Source: Malania oleifera (taxonomy: Eukaryota > Streptophyta > Magnoliopsida > Santalales > Ximeniaceae). Taken from it: a DNA stretch of 64,000 nt. Location of the stretch: assembly GCF_029873635.1 (NCBI RefSeq), contig NC_080417.1, positions 26,112,182 to 26,176,181 of the forward strand, given 5' to 3'. The notes beneath the pieces are model-generated. The model searched no databases and was not told where the DNA came from. It saw only the letters and a program-made list of their open reading frames with translations. The position numbers and the translations under genes are program-made. Positions 1-12,193 of this stretch are shown here, piece by piece; within the stretch, counting starts at the first letter, position 1, and each line of letters starts with the position of its first letter.

Positions 1-546
1 GCTTACTAAGTATGGTGAGTGCCCTGATATTGGTATCAGAGTAGAGGGAAGTTACTTGTATGGGCAGGTAATCTTCCCTATTCTTGGGAACTATCACTAA
101 AAATAATTATATATGTGTGAGTGTAATATGTATATGCTTCCTCTACTAATGTTGAATAACAAATGATTATATTTTTTATTTATTAAACTCTTTACCACTC
201 ACTGTTATGGTTTATTCTTCCCTACTGAAATGTATCTCACCCTAGCGAATGATTACATTTTCAGGTCCTTCAGGTGATAGAGCTTAGAGCTCCAAGCAAG
301 GTAGTATGTTTGGTAAATTTTGGGGTGATTGTAAGAACAGTTTATGTATAGTTTATGTTTTTGAATACTGGGTTATAATATAAACAAATGGATGTTGTTC
401 TTTTATTTGGGCTTTATAGATAAATTCTGGTATTTAATAGAGATTGTATAATTATTTCCACTACATGAATGATGTTTATGGTATCAGAAACAGGTGAATG
501 AAACACATAACCTTCGGGCCCCACTTGGCGGGTTCTGGGCATTACA
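1..546 (+). repeat. 3' part of a Gypsy-type LTR
   Basis: This stretch follows the same order of landmarks as the 3' half of the Gypsy-type LTRs at 22586-25051 and 28446-30890. These are a GCTTACT-AGTA-GGTGAGTGC block, a TATCAGAG block, ACTTGTATGGGC, CCCTA-TCTTGGG, a TCTCACCC block, a GAGCTT-GAGCTC block and a final GGGCATTACA end near 546. The window edge cuts off the 5' part. It is diverged from the downstream copies, so it is an older or different copy of the family. No coding content is seen. Confidence 0.65.
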
Positions 547-1324
547 CAACAAGTGAGCTATTGGAATCTTGCAATTGATGTGCAAAATTCTTAAGCTAAG
601 ACAAATTTTCTCCATGAAAATTTATCAAGAAAATAATGGGAGAAAACTAAAGATCAACTCACAAAAGATTTGAAATAAAATATATGAGAGAATAGATGAT
701 TTTTGATATGAAAGATTTATGCCCAAAGTGAATGCTCTCTTGAAAAGATTTATGAAAAATGATAAGTATAAGAGAGTAGAAAATTTTAAAACACAAATAT
801 TTTGGGAGGATTTTCTAATCTAATCTCATGCTTAATTTTTAGTTATGAGGGGGTATATATAGACTCAGGGAGACTTTTGATAGTTAGGGACAAAATGGGA
901 ATAATTAAAATTATTTAATTGAAAATTAACCACGTTTAGCTCTATAAAAATCCATTTTCCCGAGAGGTTCGGTCGATCGTATTAAAGGGTTAGTCGGCTG
1001 AGCCAAGGCGATATTCCAAACCTTCGTAGGTTCGGTCGCCTAGCCTTAAGGCTAGTTTGCCGGTTCATGAGGTTCAGTCGGCCGAGGGTATTTTGAACTA
1101 AAAGTTCGGTCGGCTAGGGTAGGTAGAAATAGTTAAGTTTGAAGGTCAGTTGACAGTGGAAGATACGTTCAATTTAGGTCGGTCACCCGAGACTTGGTCA
1201 AACATTTGAATTTTTGCCTTAAGTTAGTCTTTGTAAAATAAATTTTGGCCCTGTTTTTGACCCGAATGCAATTTCAAAAGCCTTGTATAATTTTAGTTGT
1301 TAATAAAAAGATTTTTGGTGCAAG
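547..1324 (-). repeat. LTR-like promoter fragment with palindrome-rich block
   Basis: Non-coding. Read on the minus strand, a cluster of CGGCCGA and CGACCGAAC motifs (plus 958-1130) comes about 100 bp before a TATA box (plus 853-862), followed by an AT-rich leader. The order matches the promoter part of the LTRs at 20139-22444 and 9232-17759, so it is probably a minus-oriented LTR fragment. Its termini and partner LTR could not be found. Confidence 0.4.
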
Positions 1325-1449
1325 TGTTGGGTTCCCTATGGTCATTCTATGGTCAATCTGAGCTCTCATCCACATTATGCATGCCATTTATTAGTATAGA
1401 ACAAATACAAAAACAAAATGCATTTACAATTAAAAATAGTCTTCTTCTT

Positions 1450-1480
<31 letters not shown>

Positions 1481-1756
1481 TTTTGCTCCTCGGATACAGC
1501 ATGGAATTCGCCAAGTTGTGTAAGCTTTAAGTTTTGTCTTGGTTTCTACTTCCCCTGTACCTTATGCGTATGCTAGAATGTAAACCTGGTCATGCACTAA
1601 GTACACACATAAGTTCCAAGAGCTTTGTCAGCATCAAAACAAGGATTAGACTAAAAAATGCAACAGACATTTTGATTGTTATATCTGTATATTTTACTAT
1701 TGAGTGTTGTGTTTGTTTGATCCTATATTCCGCTATGCAATTTAATTTTCATAACA
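1325..1756 (+). repeat. possible 5' LTR of the nest-founding Copia element
   Basis: The segment begins TGTTGGG, ends ATAACA and is followed three bases later by a degenerate tRNA-iMet primer-binding site, as expected for a 5' LTR. It contains a (CTT)n microsatellite at 1441-1479. A short stretch around 1690-1710 resembles the distal part of the 3' LTR near 31290-31310. Overall similarity to that LTR is weak, so the 5' boundary is uncertain. Confidence 0.35.
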
Positions 1757-1759
1757 AAT

Positions 1760-1771
1760 TGGTATCAACGC
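1760..1771 (+). other. primer-binding site of the founding Copia element
   Basis: TGGTATCAACGC matches the start of the plant tRNA-iMet-complementary primer site (canonical TGGTATCAGAGC) with two changes. It lies just after an LTR-like end and 14 bp before the gag start codon. Confidence 0.6.
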
Positions 1772-1784
1772 ATTATTGTAATGG

Positions 1785-2242
1785 CTTCTGGAACTTCGTC
1801 TACAAAACTTGATGTTCTAAAATTTGATGGAACTAGAAACTTCGATTTATGACAGAGAAGGGTGAAGGATCTGTTAGTGCAGTAAGGTATGGTGAAGGCC
1901 TTATACGGAGTTCAACTAGAACACATGGATGACACAAATTGGAAAGAATTGGAAGCAAAGGTTGTGGTTACTATCAGATTGTGTTTGGCTGATGACATGA
2001 TGTACGGCGTCATGGAATAGGATTCTCCTGAGACTGTTTGGTAAAAGCTTGAAAGCCAGTATATGTTTATGTCTCTTATGAATAAACTATTTCTTAAGCA
2101 AAATTTATATTGGCTTAAGATGGTGGAAGGTTTGGATTTGAACCAATGCATCATCGCATTCAATCAAATCATAAGTGATTTAGTGCTGGTTGATGTGAAA
2201 TTCGAGGAAGATAACAAGGCGCTGATGCTATTGAATTCCTAT
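1785..2242 (+). pseudogene. Copia gag 5' part, broken
   Basis: From the ATG at 1785 the reading frame begins MASGTSSTKLDVLKFDG, the usual start of Tork/TNT1-like Copia gag. A TGA replaces the expected Trp codon near 1849. Later parts (KLESQYMFMSLMNKLFLKQ, FNQIISDLVLVDVKFEEDNK) keep the gag core across further stops and frame changes. The frame is cut at 2242 by an LTR insertion and resumes at about 7092 with TYEHLIRMKTW, which places the break inside the conserved LPxSYEHL region. Confidence 0.8.
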
Positions 2243-2319
2243 TGTTGACACCCCAACTTTAACCAGGCTACCCCAAGAAGACCTGACACATAAAGTTGAC
2301 TTCATGCCCCGGAAGTTGG

Positions 2320-2800
2320 AGGATCCTTCTGAGAGACCCAATTGAGTCTCGATTTGTTTTCAAATGAGTCCTTGTGTTTTTGCCGAGTCCTGGTTTGTTT
2401 TCAATGAATTTCATTGTTTTTGCCGAGTCCCGATTTTGTTTTCAATGAGTCTCGTTGTTTTTGCCAAATCCTAGTTTGTTTTCATTTAGTCCCGGTGTGT
2501 CTATCGAGTCCCGCGTTGTCTTCCAGGAATCTCAGAGTTTCAATTGAGTCCTGGTATGTTTACCGAGTCCCATTTTGTCTTCAATAAGTCTCGAAGTTTC
2601 AATCGAGTCCCAGCTTGTTTTTACCGAGTCCTGATGTTTGTAACGAATTTCAGTTCGTTTTCAAGAAATCTCAGTGTTTTTTATCAAGTTTTGGTATTTT
2701 GAGTGAGTCCTGATGTCTTTGTTGAGTCCTAGTGCGTTTTCACCAAGTTTCAGGCATTTTTAGAAAATGGAGTCCGGTTCCTCCTTTTTCCGAGAAATCA
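2320..2800 (+). repeat. degenerate GAGTCC array in the Ogre/Tat-like LTR
   Basis: Phrases of the form CGAGTCC-GGTTTGTTTTC and GAGTCTC-TTGTTTTTGC recur about every 25-60 bp, much diverged. The shorter relative at 25255-25640 has the same type of array at the same place, so the array belongs to the element family. Confidence 0.7.
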
Positions 2801-2859
2801 AGTTGAACTTTCAGCCGAGTCTCTCTTTTTGAAAAGATAAGGGTCGTTGAAAAATACAA

Positions 2860-2998
2860 AATAATAAAAATAATAATACAAAGAAGGGGGTTATAATTAT
2901 TAGTTTAATATCATTATTATTATTACTATTAGTATTAGTGTATTATTACTATTATTAGTATACTATTATTATTATTATTATTTTTTATTTTTTTTAGG

Positions 2999-3030
<32 letters not shown>
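2860..3030 (+). repeat. ATT/TTA microsatellite block
   Basis: Imperfect runs of ATT/TTA triplets broken by short T-rich pieces. It is low-complexity DNA within the Ogre/Tat-like LTR and has no coding value. Confidence 0.85.
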
Positions 3031-3033
<3 letters not shown>

Positions 3034-3834
3034 AACAAAAAAACAAAAAACCTACAAGAAGGCCGGTTCACGCACACAGGGGGGGCATTCGACTGTTCAT
3101 CTTCTCCCTCATATCTCTCTCTCCCTCTCGCTAGTTTACCCTCGGCCGCAACCTCCACCAGAAGCCCACGAAAAAAAAAAAAACCAGATCTCCCTCTTCT
3201 CCCCTCATTCCATTCTTTTCCTCCATCGCCGAGCACTACCAACAGCTCCTCACGGTTCTCCTCACTCGTCACCTCCTCTCTATTTCACCAACTCACGGCC
3301 ACCCAGCCACCACCAGAGCCATCGCCTCCGTCACGACCTTCAAGACGCAGCCAGTTCCAGCAGTAGCCACCACTCGGACCACCCTCAACCTCTCCCACAC
3401 AGCCACCCTCAGCCACGATCCTCCTCCATCTCTCTCACTCTCCTTCACCTCTACCAGAAGCCCTCGGCAAAAACCAGATGCAGCCCCCACCAAATTACCT
3501 CCTGGTACCACCTGTAACCACCAACCTCAGCCCCGACAGCCATCTCTCAAACTCTCTTCTCCTTCATCTCCTCCTCTCTCTCCCATCTCTCGGTTTCTGT
3601 CATAGCAACCCGAACCTCCACGGCCAGATTTCATTTTCGGCACGCCCCAGCTGCATCCGTATCCCAGCTCAGCCTCTCACCACTGTTCGCACCTCATAAC
3701 TGCCGCACTACCAGAGACATCGTCTCCACCCCCCAAGATCACTAGCAGCCGCAACATTCTTGGTATACTCTCCTCGTCTCTCTCTTACATTCCATGGGTT
3801 ACGAGGAGGCTCTCTTTCTGGTGGTTGGATTATA

Positions 3835-4120
3835 TCTGCATCTGAGGTGTTTGAGAAAATGTTTTAATGAGAAAATGTGTTCGTGGATTGTGCTTGCATG
3901 TGAGGTGCTTGTGAAAGTTTTTTGAAGTGATTTGTGTTGGTGGATTGTTCTTGCATGTGAGGTATTTGTCAAAATGTCTCAATGAAGTTCTTGTGTTGGC
4001 GGGTGGTGTTTTGCATGTTGGTCAAAATGTTTAAATGAAGTGAGTGTGTTGTTGGATTGTGTTTGCATGTAAGGTGTTTGTGAAAATGTTTTAGTGAAGG
4101 TCTTGTGTTGTTGGTTTGTG
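3835..4120 (+). repeat. about five tandem ~60-bp units
   Basis: The phrases TTGCATGTGAGGT, GTGAAAATGTTT and TTGTGTTGGTGGATTGT recur in order about five times with drift between copies. The unit is about 60 bp. It lies inside the Ogre/Tat-like LTR, and I see no counterpart in the related copy at 25169-28111. Confidence 0.7.
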
Positions 4121-4319
4121 CTTTTGGGAGTCAAATTTGGTTTGAAAAGAGGGTAAGGTGTAGGTTTTGGTTTTGGTGCACACCAAGTGTTTGATGTAAG
4201 TCCCATGTGGTTAGTGTTACATCACTAACCCAACACCATTGCACACACTGCTCACTCACCATTACACACACTGTTCACACACTCTTTCACACACCCTCAC
4301 AAACTAACTTACTAACTCA

Positions 4320-4630
4320 TACTAACTTTTACTAACATTTTATTTCTTTGCTTGCATTCATACTAATTCTAACTCATGCATTTACTAACTCATGCTAACA
4401 TTTCAATTTCCTGCACTCTAACATTTAATTTCCTGTACTCTAACCTTTGAATTCCTGTATGCTAACATTTAATTTCCTGTATACTAACTTTTAAATTCCT
4501 ATATACTAACTTTTTATTCTTTTTATACTAACATTTAAATTCCTGTATACTAACCTTTAATTTCTTATATACTAACATTTAATTTCTTGTACTCTAACTT
4601 GCATACTAACACATGCTAACTTGCATACTA
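4320..4630 (+). repeat. ~25-bp tandem units (CTAACATTTAATTTCCTGTA)
   Basis: The unit CTAAC-TTTAATTTCCTGTATA is repeated about ten times with small changes. It is part of the Ogre/Tat-like LTR body. Confidence 0.75.
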
Positions 4631-4639
4631 ACGCTTACT

Positions 4640-5940
4640 TGTATATTATTTCCTTTACACACATTTATGCACACACATTTTGCACATGTTATTTACACAC
4701 ATTTATGCACAAACACTTTACACATGTTATTTACATGCATCCATGTACACACACACATCATCATCATCCATCCATGTGCACCCATCCATGCGTATTCATG
4801 CGCGCACTTACACACACCATGCTTGCATGCTCCTTCTTGTCCATACACACGTACACTTATGCGGTACATCATCACCCGTGACCTCACCCACACATACATG
4901 TTTACATGCATTCACACACTCACATGCACATGCATGCATGTATTCACATACACATGCATTCACACACCCATGCACGCATGCATGCAGTCGCACATACACA
5001 CATTCCCATTTATGCACGCACATGCATGCAATCATGCATATATCCACACATTCACATTCATGCATATACATGCATGTGGTTTGACTCATATGCACCCATT
5101 CATACACCCATGCATGCATGCATGCAGTCACACATACACACATATTCACATTCATGCACATGCATGCATGCACTCACACTCGAACACACATGCACGTGCA
5201 CATGCATCTACATGCATGTAATGCACATAACCACATACTCATACACATGCATGCATGCAACCCACCTCATGAATTCCGATATCACCCATGACATCATCAT
5301 GTAGGTCATTGTCCATTCATACATGCATGGCATGAGTATTCTAGTCCAGGCCTTACATCGTGTCATTATTCATGCATGCGCATGCCCATGCGTGCGCTCA
5401 TCCATCACATATCATGCATACATGCACGCCCATTCGTGCCCTACCCGCTTACCCATATTCATGCATTACATCATGTTATTACTCATGCATGCACACACAC
5501 ATATGCGTACTCGTTCACACACCATGCACACGCATGCTCATTCGTGCCTCACATGTATACACATATTCATGCGTCGGTGTCATTATTCATTCACGCATGT
5601 GGACACGTGCATATGCTCGTTCGCACACACATTCATGCACGTACCCAATCATGCATACACACACATTCATACGCGTGTGTATCCATGCATGCCCACACAT
5701 TCATACACGTGCACATCCATGCATGCACACACATTCATGCACGTTCCCAATCATGCATGCACACATTCATGCACGTGCTTATTCATGCATGCACGCACAT
5801 TTGTGCTCGTGCTTATTCATGCACGCACACACATTCATGCACGTGCTCATCCATGCATACACATGGTCATGCATTCAGGCTCACACATACATCATGCATC
5901 ATTTATGCACTCTAACATACACCTGAACACACACAGCCCA
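4640..5940 (+). repeat. 1.3-kb CATGCA/CACACA minisatellite tract
   Basis: The tract is built from CATGCATGCA, CACACACATTCATGCACG and TTTACACACATTTATGCAC units. Over 5640-5870 a unit of roughly 50-60 bp (CATGCATGCACACACATTCATGCACGTGC-like) is visible. The skewed composition leaves all six frames open and yields His/Thr/Cys-rich frames of up to 231 codons. These are artefacts, not genes. Confidence 0.85.
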
Positions 5941-6313
5941 CGCGTAAGGCAACGCGTGTTGACCATGGTCTCGACCAAGACCTTAAACTGGTTTTCCCTC
6001 GGACCAGTCAAAATTTGACCAATTCATCGTTCCCGGAACTGGTTCACGCTGATTTTTTCCATTCAATTTGTATATTATTATTTAGATATCTAGAAAATTC
6101 ACAAAAAGTCATAAAATTCTCAAAAAATCCAAAAAATATTTTCATATTTTGATTTCCATGGTTTTTATTTGTACTATTTTGAAGTTCGATGAAAATCACA
6201 AAAATCATAAAAAATGTTTTCACACTTAGGAAAAATCATAAAAATATTTATTAGACCCAGAAAATTATCTTCACCCTGAATAAAGTCCAAAAATCTCTCG
6301 AAATACTATTTTT

Positions 6314-6871
6314 CCCACTTAGAAAAACCTACAGATTTCAAAACCCCGGGAGCGTATTTTGTACCTTATTTTCTTGATTTTTCATCCCGATGATTGTAGC
6401 AAAGGGCAAGTATTAGATTGTCCCGATTCTAAGGAATACCTATATAGTATTTTCATTCTTTCGATTTTTGGAAGGGAGTAATTTTGAAAGGCTTATTAAA
6501 TTTATTTTGGGGATAATTTTCAATTGATCTAGTACCATTTGTAAAAACGGGCCTGTAAGGGGTGCTAAACCTTCCCCTCACATAACCGTACTCCCACTTA
6601 GAAAAACCTACAGATTTCAAAACCCCAGGAGCGTATTTTGTACCTTATTTTCTTGATTTTTCATCCCGATGATTGTAGCAAAGGGCAAGTATTAGATTGT
6701 CCCGATCTAAGGAATACCTATATAGTATTTTCATTCTTTCGATTTTTGGAAGGGAGTAATTTTGAAAGGCTTATTAAATTTATTTTGGGGATAATTTTCA
6801 ATTGATCTGGTACCGTTTGTAAAAACGGGCCCGTAAGGGGTGCTAATACCTTCCCCTCACATAACCGTACT
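6314..6871 (+). repeat. two tandem 279-bp copies near the LTR 3' end
   Basis: The segment from CCCACTTAGAAAAACC at 6314 is repeated from 6593 with period 279. Only a few substitutions and one-base indels are visible. The first copy ends at CGTACTCCC and jumps back, while the second runs on into CGAGTCCGACTC. The duplication is therefore recent compared with the rest of the LTR. It doubles the conserved GGGTGCTAA / CATAACCG block. Confidence 0.9.
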
Positions 6872-7091
6872 CCCGAGTCCGACTCTGGTTACGCAGACCG
6901 ATTCTACCCTTAAGGAGGTAGCAATCAAATGTTCTAACTGCACTTCAAAAGGTTAGTGGTGACTCCATCACACGTTGTTTTTCCACGAAAAAATCACATT
7001 TTCAAAATCACACATTCATTCTTCCCAGTTCGCAATCGCACCCATTTTTTCCAGAGTTGGTTCTCTAGGTAGGGTTTGGGACGTCACGACA

Positions 7092-9231
7092 CCTACGAAC
7101 ATCTCATACGTATGAAAACTTGGTATGACTCTAACATGGGGGTAAATAGACCTTGAATTTGGAAGACAAGCGCATTGTTGGGCTTTCATTAAAGAAAGAA
7201 GGTCAGCGATGAAATTTCACATGGTAAAGGGCTTGTGGTGAAGGGTAACCATGAACGTGGGAGAGGAAAATTTAGGAATTGATTGAATCAAAATAAATCT
7301 CGATTGCAGTCCAAGAAGAAGGATATCTGGTGTTTTAAGTGTGGTAAAATGGGGCACTTAAAATCGGAATTTCTAGAATGGAAGAAAGGGAATGCTGAAA
7401 AGCAAGAAGGTACTTCAAAATCAGTGAATGTAGTTGAAGAAGGAAACTCGGAATGCAGTGTTGGTGATATACTTTTAGTTTCATCGAGGTCGAATCGCTT
7501 CACAGACTCTTGGGTTTTAGATTTGGCATGTTCCTATCACATGACACCAAAAAAAGAATGGTTCAACACCTATAGGTAGGTTAATTTTGGTTCCATTTTA
7601 ATGGGTAATGATGTTTCACGTAAAATCATTGGGATAGGGAACGTAAGAATTAAGATGTTTGATGATGTTTTGAGAACCTTATGTGATGTAAGACACATAC
7701 CGGATCTACGGAAGAGTTTAACTTCAGTTGGCACTTTGGATTGTAACGGATTTATTTACAAGTCCGAAAGTGGAATTATTAAGGTGTATAAAGTTGCTCT
7801 AACGGTGAAGATAGGGTAGAAGTTAGCGGGAAACATCTATGCACTGCTGAGCACTACAATTGTAGGTAGAGCTACAACCGTTGATTCTGAGTTTGATGAT
7901 ACTGTTTTGTGGCAAATGCGGTTAGGGCATATGGGTGAGCAAGGGATAAAGGAACTTCATACGAGGAAACTCTTAAAGGGTATGAAAAAATGCAAGCTAA
8001 ATTTCTACAAATTTTGTGTTCTTGGTAAACAGAACTGGGTGCAGTTCAAAATAGCTACTCACAAGACGGAAGGTATTTTTGACTACATTCATTCGAATGT
8101 TTGGGAGCCAGTGAGAGTAGCATCACGGGGACATATGTATTTTTTGAATTTCATTGATTATTACTCACAAAAGGTCTAGATGTACTTGATGCGACACAAG
8201 TCAGATACGTTTGCTAGGTTTAAATTGTGGAGAGCTGAAGTAGAAAACTAGATTGGGAGGAGAATTAAATACCTCATGTTAGACAATGGGACTGAGTACA
8301 CTGATTCAAGGTTCATCGAGTTTATGAGCAGCATGTCATAAAGAGAAATTTCACAGTTTGCTGGACACCATAACAAAATGGTCTTTTTAAAAAGATGAAC
8401 CGAACTTTGGTTAAGAGAGCTCGGTGTCTTATTTTGAATGTTGAGCTATGGAAGAACTTCTAGGCTGAAACAATTAGTATGCCATGTTTCTTGGTAAACT
8501 GATCGCCAAGGGCATCACTAGAGAGGAAAGTTGGAGAGGAGGTATCGACAGGTATTGCAGTAGACTACTCCGGTTTGAGAGTATTTGATTGTCCAGCCTA
8601 TGTGCATATATCTAGTGAGGAGAGATCGAAACTTGACACAAAGTCTAAACGCTGCATTTTTCTAGGATATCAGAAATGTGTGGAAGGGTTCAAGCTGTGG
8701 GATCCAATGGCAAATAAGGTGGTGATCAATAGAAATGTATTTTTTGATGAGAAAGTTATGGTGAAACGTACTCAAGAAGATGATGAATAGAAACAAAAGC
8801 CAGAAAACTGGAGTATAGGTAAGCATGTTGTGTAGATGGAGTTAGAGACTCAGAACAATGATCATGGTCCCTAGATTACAGGGAGTTCTAGCTTGGGAAA
8901 CTAGCAAGTTGACAGTGTTCTTATACGAAGTTCCAGACGCATTATCATACCACCACCAGGTATGGATTTGATTATCTGGTATCTTATGCTTCCATTACTA
9001 GTTACAAGGATCCAAATACTTTTCAAGAGACAGTCCACGACTAGGATAAAATTATATGGATGGGTGCAATAATGGGGGAAATGGAGTCACTACATAAGAA
9101 CCAAACTTGGGATTCGGTGGAACTTTTAGATAGGAAGAGGGCGATAAATTACAAGTGGGTATACAGGAAGAAGGAAACAATTTTAGAAAAAGAAGGATAG
9201 AAGTTCAAGTCACGGTTAGTGACAAATGGAT
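7092..9231 (+). pseudogene. Copia gag-protease-integrase-RT start, decayed
   Basis: This continues the gag interrupted at 2242. In order I read a zinc knuckle (CFKCGKMGHLKSEF, with the last Cys changed to Phe), a protease-like region (TDSWVLDLACSYHMTP), GAG-pre-integrase (WQMRLGHMGEQGIKEL), an integrase core (DYIHSNVWEPV, LDNGTEYTDSRF), its C-terminal part (LRVFDCPAYVHISSEERSKL, CIFLGYQ) and the start of RT (MGEMESLHKNQTWDSVEL, KWVYRKKE). At least eight stops and several frameshifts make it non-functional. RT is cut at 9231 by the minus-strand element and resumes at 17760. Confidence 0.85.
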
Positions 9232-11255
9232 TGAAATTAGGAATAGCATCCCAAGAGGGGGGGGGTGAATTGGATTCTAAAAATTTCTTTTAATTCTTTT
9301 TAAGTTACCTTAAACTTCTTTTATGTCTTTTAACCAATTCTTGACTTGTTTGTTTAATTATTTAATCAATTAAGAACTTAGTTCTTTTATCCAATCAATA
9401 ACACAATCTACACAACCAATCAATTAAACACAATCAAACATTCAATCTTCAACCATACTTTGAAAGTAGAAACAATCAAACAATTAATCACAATTTCCAA
9501 ACCAATACACCCAATTTGATTGCTAAATATAAATTCACTTCAGCACAAGAATTAGCACTTTTGGAATACAAACACTATTCAATCAATCTCAAGCTCTATA
9601 CCATTCAATCACAATATATCTTTTATTGTCAGCCCTGGATATGAATTTGTAAACTCTGTAGTTTAATTATAATTTATACTTTGCTAATATAGATTTGCTC
9701 CTTCAATATGCTTTTCAACAACACATTCACACTCTTCTCAATATTCAGAACTCAACTAAACTCTTAGTTAATTTATCCTTGGGCTGTTAACTAAGTAACG
9801 TACTCCCGTATAGTTTCCGCAAGATATGGTATAACCAACGTACTCCCTTTCGGTTTCCGCAATCCAAATCAAAATTAAACTTTAAGTTTACTTGATTTCT
9901 ATATTACGTAGTATATATGATTATCAAATAAACCATCTACACAATTTCAATATGCTGAAAATAGTAGGGAAAGAGAGAGTGAGACGGAGATTTTTACTAG
10001 GTTCGGCTTATACCCAGCCTACGTCCTCGCCTTTGGCAAACCACCAAAGGATTCACTAAACTTGTTCCTTTAACAGGCGGAACAAACCTTTACAACACTC
10101 ATTGGTTAAGGCTAGAGCCCGCCTTCTCCAAACGATATCCCCTCGCCCGGTCACTCCTTAACTAGGCTAGGGCCCGCCTCTCTAAGCAATATCCCCTTGC
10201 TTAGCCAACGATCCAAACAACCCTTGGAATCGTCAATCTACAAGATACAAATCAAATATTTGTGTACAAATAATGCTCACACAAAGAGCTGATTAGTACA
10301 CGTTAGAAACTAATATACTCCAAAATCAAAATATCAAAAGAATGAAGTAAGAAGCTCTATGTGAATATCACCAGATTACTTCTCTTTGATGAGGATCGAG
10401 AACTTAAATTGAATGCTTCAGAGAAGTTGTAAAAGCTCAGAGATTTATCAGAATTTCGCAGCAATTCAGAACTTTAGAAACAAAAGAGCAAGAGCTTTGA
10501 GTGAAAGATATCTTGAATGTATTTTCAATGCTTGATGTATTTTGATTCTCATAAACCATGTATATATAGGCTTCAAAAACACTTTCATTCGTGCTCCCCA
10601 AGTGTCCTTGGAGTGCCCTCAAAGTTTCCCAAAATATTAGGGCATAAGTCAATTGGATTTGAAAAAGAGAAGTTTAAAAAATCTTCCCGTTGTCGTACTT
10701 CGGTTGCTTGAAGTCCAATCTCAGTAGCCTGAGGTACGTTTAGGAGCCTGAAGACACAGGGTCAGGCACCTAAAGGTACACTGTCTGCTTAATTTTCTTC
10801 AACAAAAAATCTTTGGTTGCCTGAGGTTTTAACCTTGGTTGCCTGGGCAGTACACAACTACTTTCGTTCTTTCTTTTTCAAAGACATTTGGTTTCTTTGC
10901 TTTCTTACTCTTGAAAACAATTTTCTGGGATATTAAAATAAAATCTCTAAGTCTATATTTATCCCCTAATAAGCTTCATTTCATTCATAATGACATTTTT
11001 AACTTTGAAATACTTACCTGAAGATTTCCTAACAAAATAAACATTTTTTGTTCTTTAAAACTTCATGATTCTCTTGAAGCTTTGAATTCATTCCATCTTC
11101 AGATGTCTTTGAGCTTCCCTTTTTGATCTCTTCAAGATATATCACATACTTTTAAGTTGCCTAAAAAACATCATTGCTAAAACACACAATGTCATCAAAC
11201 ATTTTCTTCATTTGTTATCATCAAAACAAGAGTTGAAAGTCTTGTTAGGCCAACA
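9232..11255 (-). repeat. 3' LTR of the SIRE-like element
   Basis: It is 2024 bp long and collinear with 15710-17759. In element orientation it contains a block of CCTGAGG/CTTCAGG motifs (plus 10685-10850), then a TATA box (plus about 10558-10567) and an AT-rich leader. The polypurine tract lies directly outside its start. Confidence 0.85.
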
Positions 11256-11271
11256 ATCTCCCCCTTTTTGA
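11256..11271 (-). other. polypurine tract of the SIRE-like element
   Basis: On the minus strand the run AAAAAGGGGGAGAT directly precedes the TGTTGG start of the 3' LTR, the expected position for plus-strand priming. Confidence 0.8.
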
Positions 11272-12193
11272 TGATGAAAAATAAGGAGAAAAAATTTATG
11301 AAATCTTAACACGCTCCCCCTTACAATAAACATAGATTCAAATTTATGAACATTCAGCATAGTATATGGTCAACATATAATGTGTGCATATTCAATTCAA
11401 CTCAACAATTTCAAATATTCTAATCTCAAATATTCTATTCAGCTCAATATTACACTCAGCTTTAATTCAAGTTTTTGCTCTCTCTAAACCATCTCTCCCC
11501 CTTTGACATCATACAAAAAGGGTGCATAATTTGAATTCAAAGAGCAAAGAATTATATGCATTTAGAGAAACAAGTAATAAATCTTAACACTCCCCCTTAC
11601 AATTAGCATACTTCAAGAATTTCTCATTAAGTTCAGATGCTTCAAAGTTTTGCAAATTTATCATTAATAATAGAACTTGTAATACATCAGACCGATAACA
11701 AAGCATTTCAAAGTTTCAGAATTTCAAAGCTAGAACCAAATACATAGAAAGACTCATAGTCTTTGCTCACACATACTTTCTTTTTACATCAACAGAAGAA
11801 AAAAAAAAAAGCAAATGACATTCATAATTTTAAGCATGTGTAGCATACTAAGTAGCAAAAAAAAAAAATAAAAAAAATCATCTAAAGTCTATGTATCCTA
11901 GTCAATGTCACTATCTTCAGCAATTCTTTTTCCTTTGGATTGCTGAGAATCATCACTGCGGGGTATGGAGCTAGTTTCCATAGGATCACCATGTGAGGAA
12001 CTAGCTCATGCCTACTCAATGCGCGTAAGATGCTGATCTATGGATTTAAGACCATCTCACATATCTCGGCTAAAAGATGTGAATTCATTATAAAATGACA
12101 TGAACCAAGAAGGAGTTTCGGTTACAGATTCTTGTGGTTGAGTCCGAGGTGAAATAGGAGCTGTAGCAGCTGCTCTTCGTTGTCTTCCCCCTT

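Larger units (their letters stand above)
2243..7091 (+). mobile_element. 4.85-kb Ogre/Tat-like solo LTR inserted in gag
   Basis: The element starts TGTTGACACCCC and ends CACGACA. It is flanked by a 5-bp target duplication with one mismatch (CCTAT at 2238-2242, CCTAC at 7092-7096) and splits the Copia gag frame. It has no internal domain or second LTR. The last 300 bp hold a block with GGGGTGCTAATACC, CCCCTCACATAACCG, TAAGGAGGTAGCAATC and GGTTAGTGGTGACTCC, which I associate with Tat/Ogre-lineage LTRs. A shorter relative lies at 25169-28111. The body is a string of different tandem arrays, listed separately. None of the open frames inside looks like a gene. Confidence 0.75.

Noticed and set aside
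3030..3760. CT-rich region with Ser/Pro/Leu-rich frames as a possible gene 5' end
   Set aside because: It lies inside the Ogre/Tat-like LTR at the same place as a similar CT-rich leader in the related copy at 25840-26360. Frames on both strands are composition effects.
4613..6018. Open frames of up to 231 codons rich in His, Thr and Cys on both strands
   Set aside because: They come from CATGCA/CACACA minisatellite DNA that lacks stop codons in all frames. No domain or codon signature is present.
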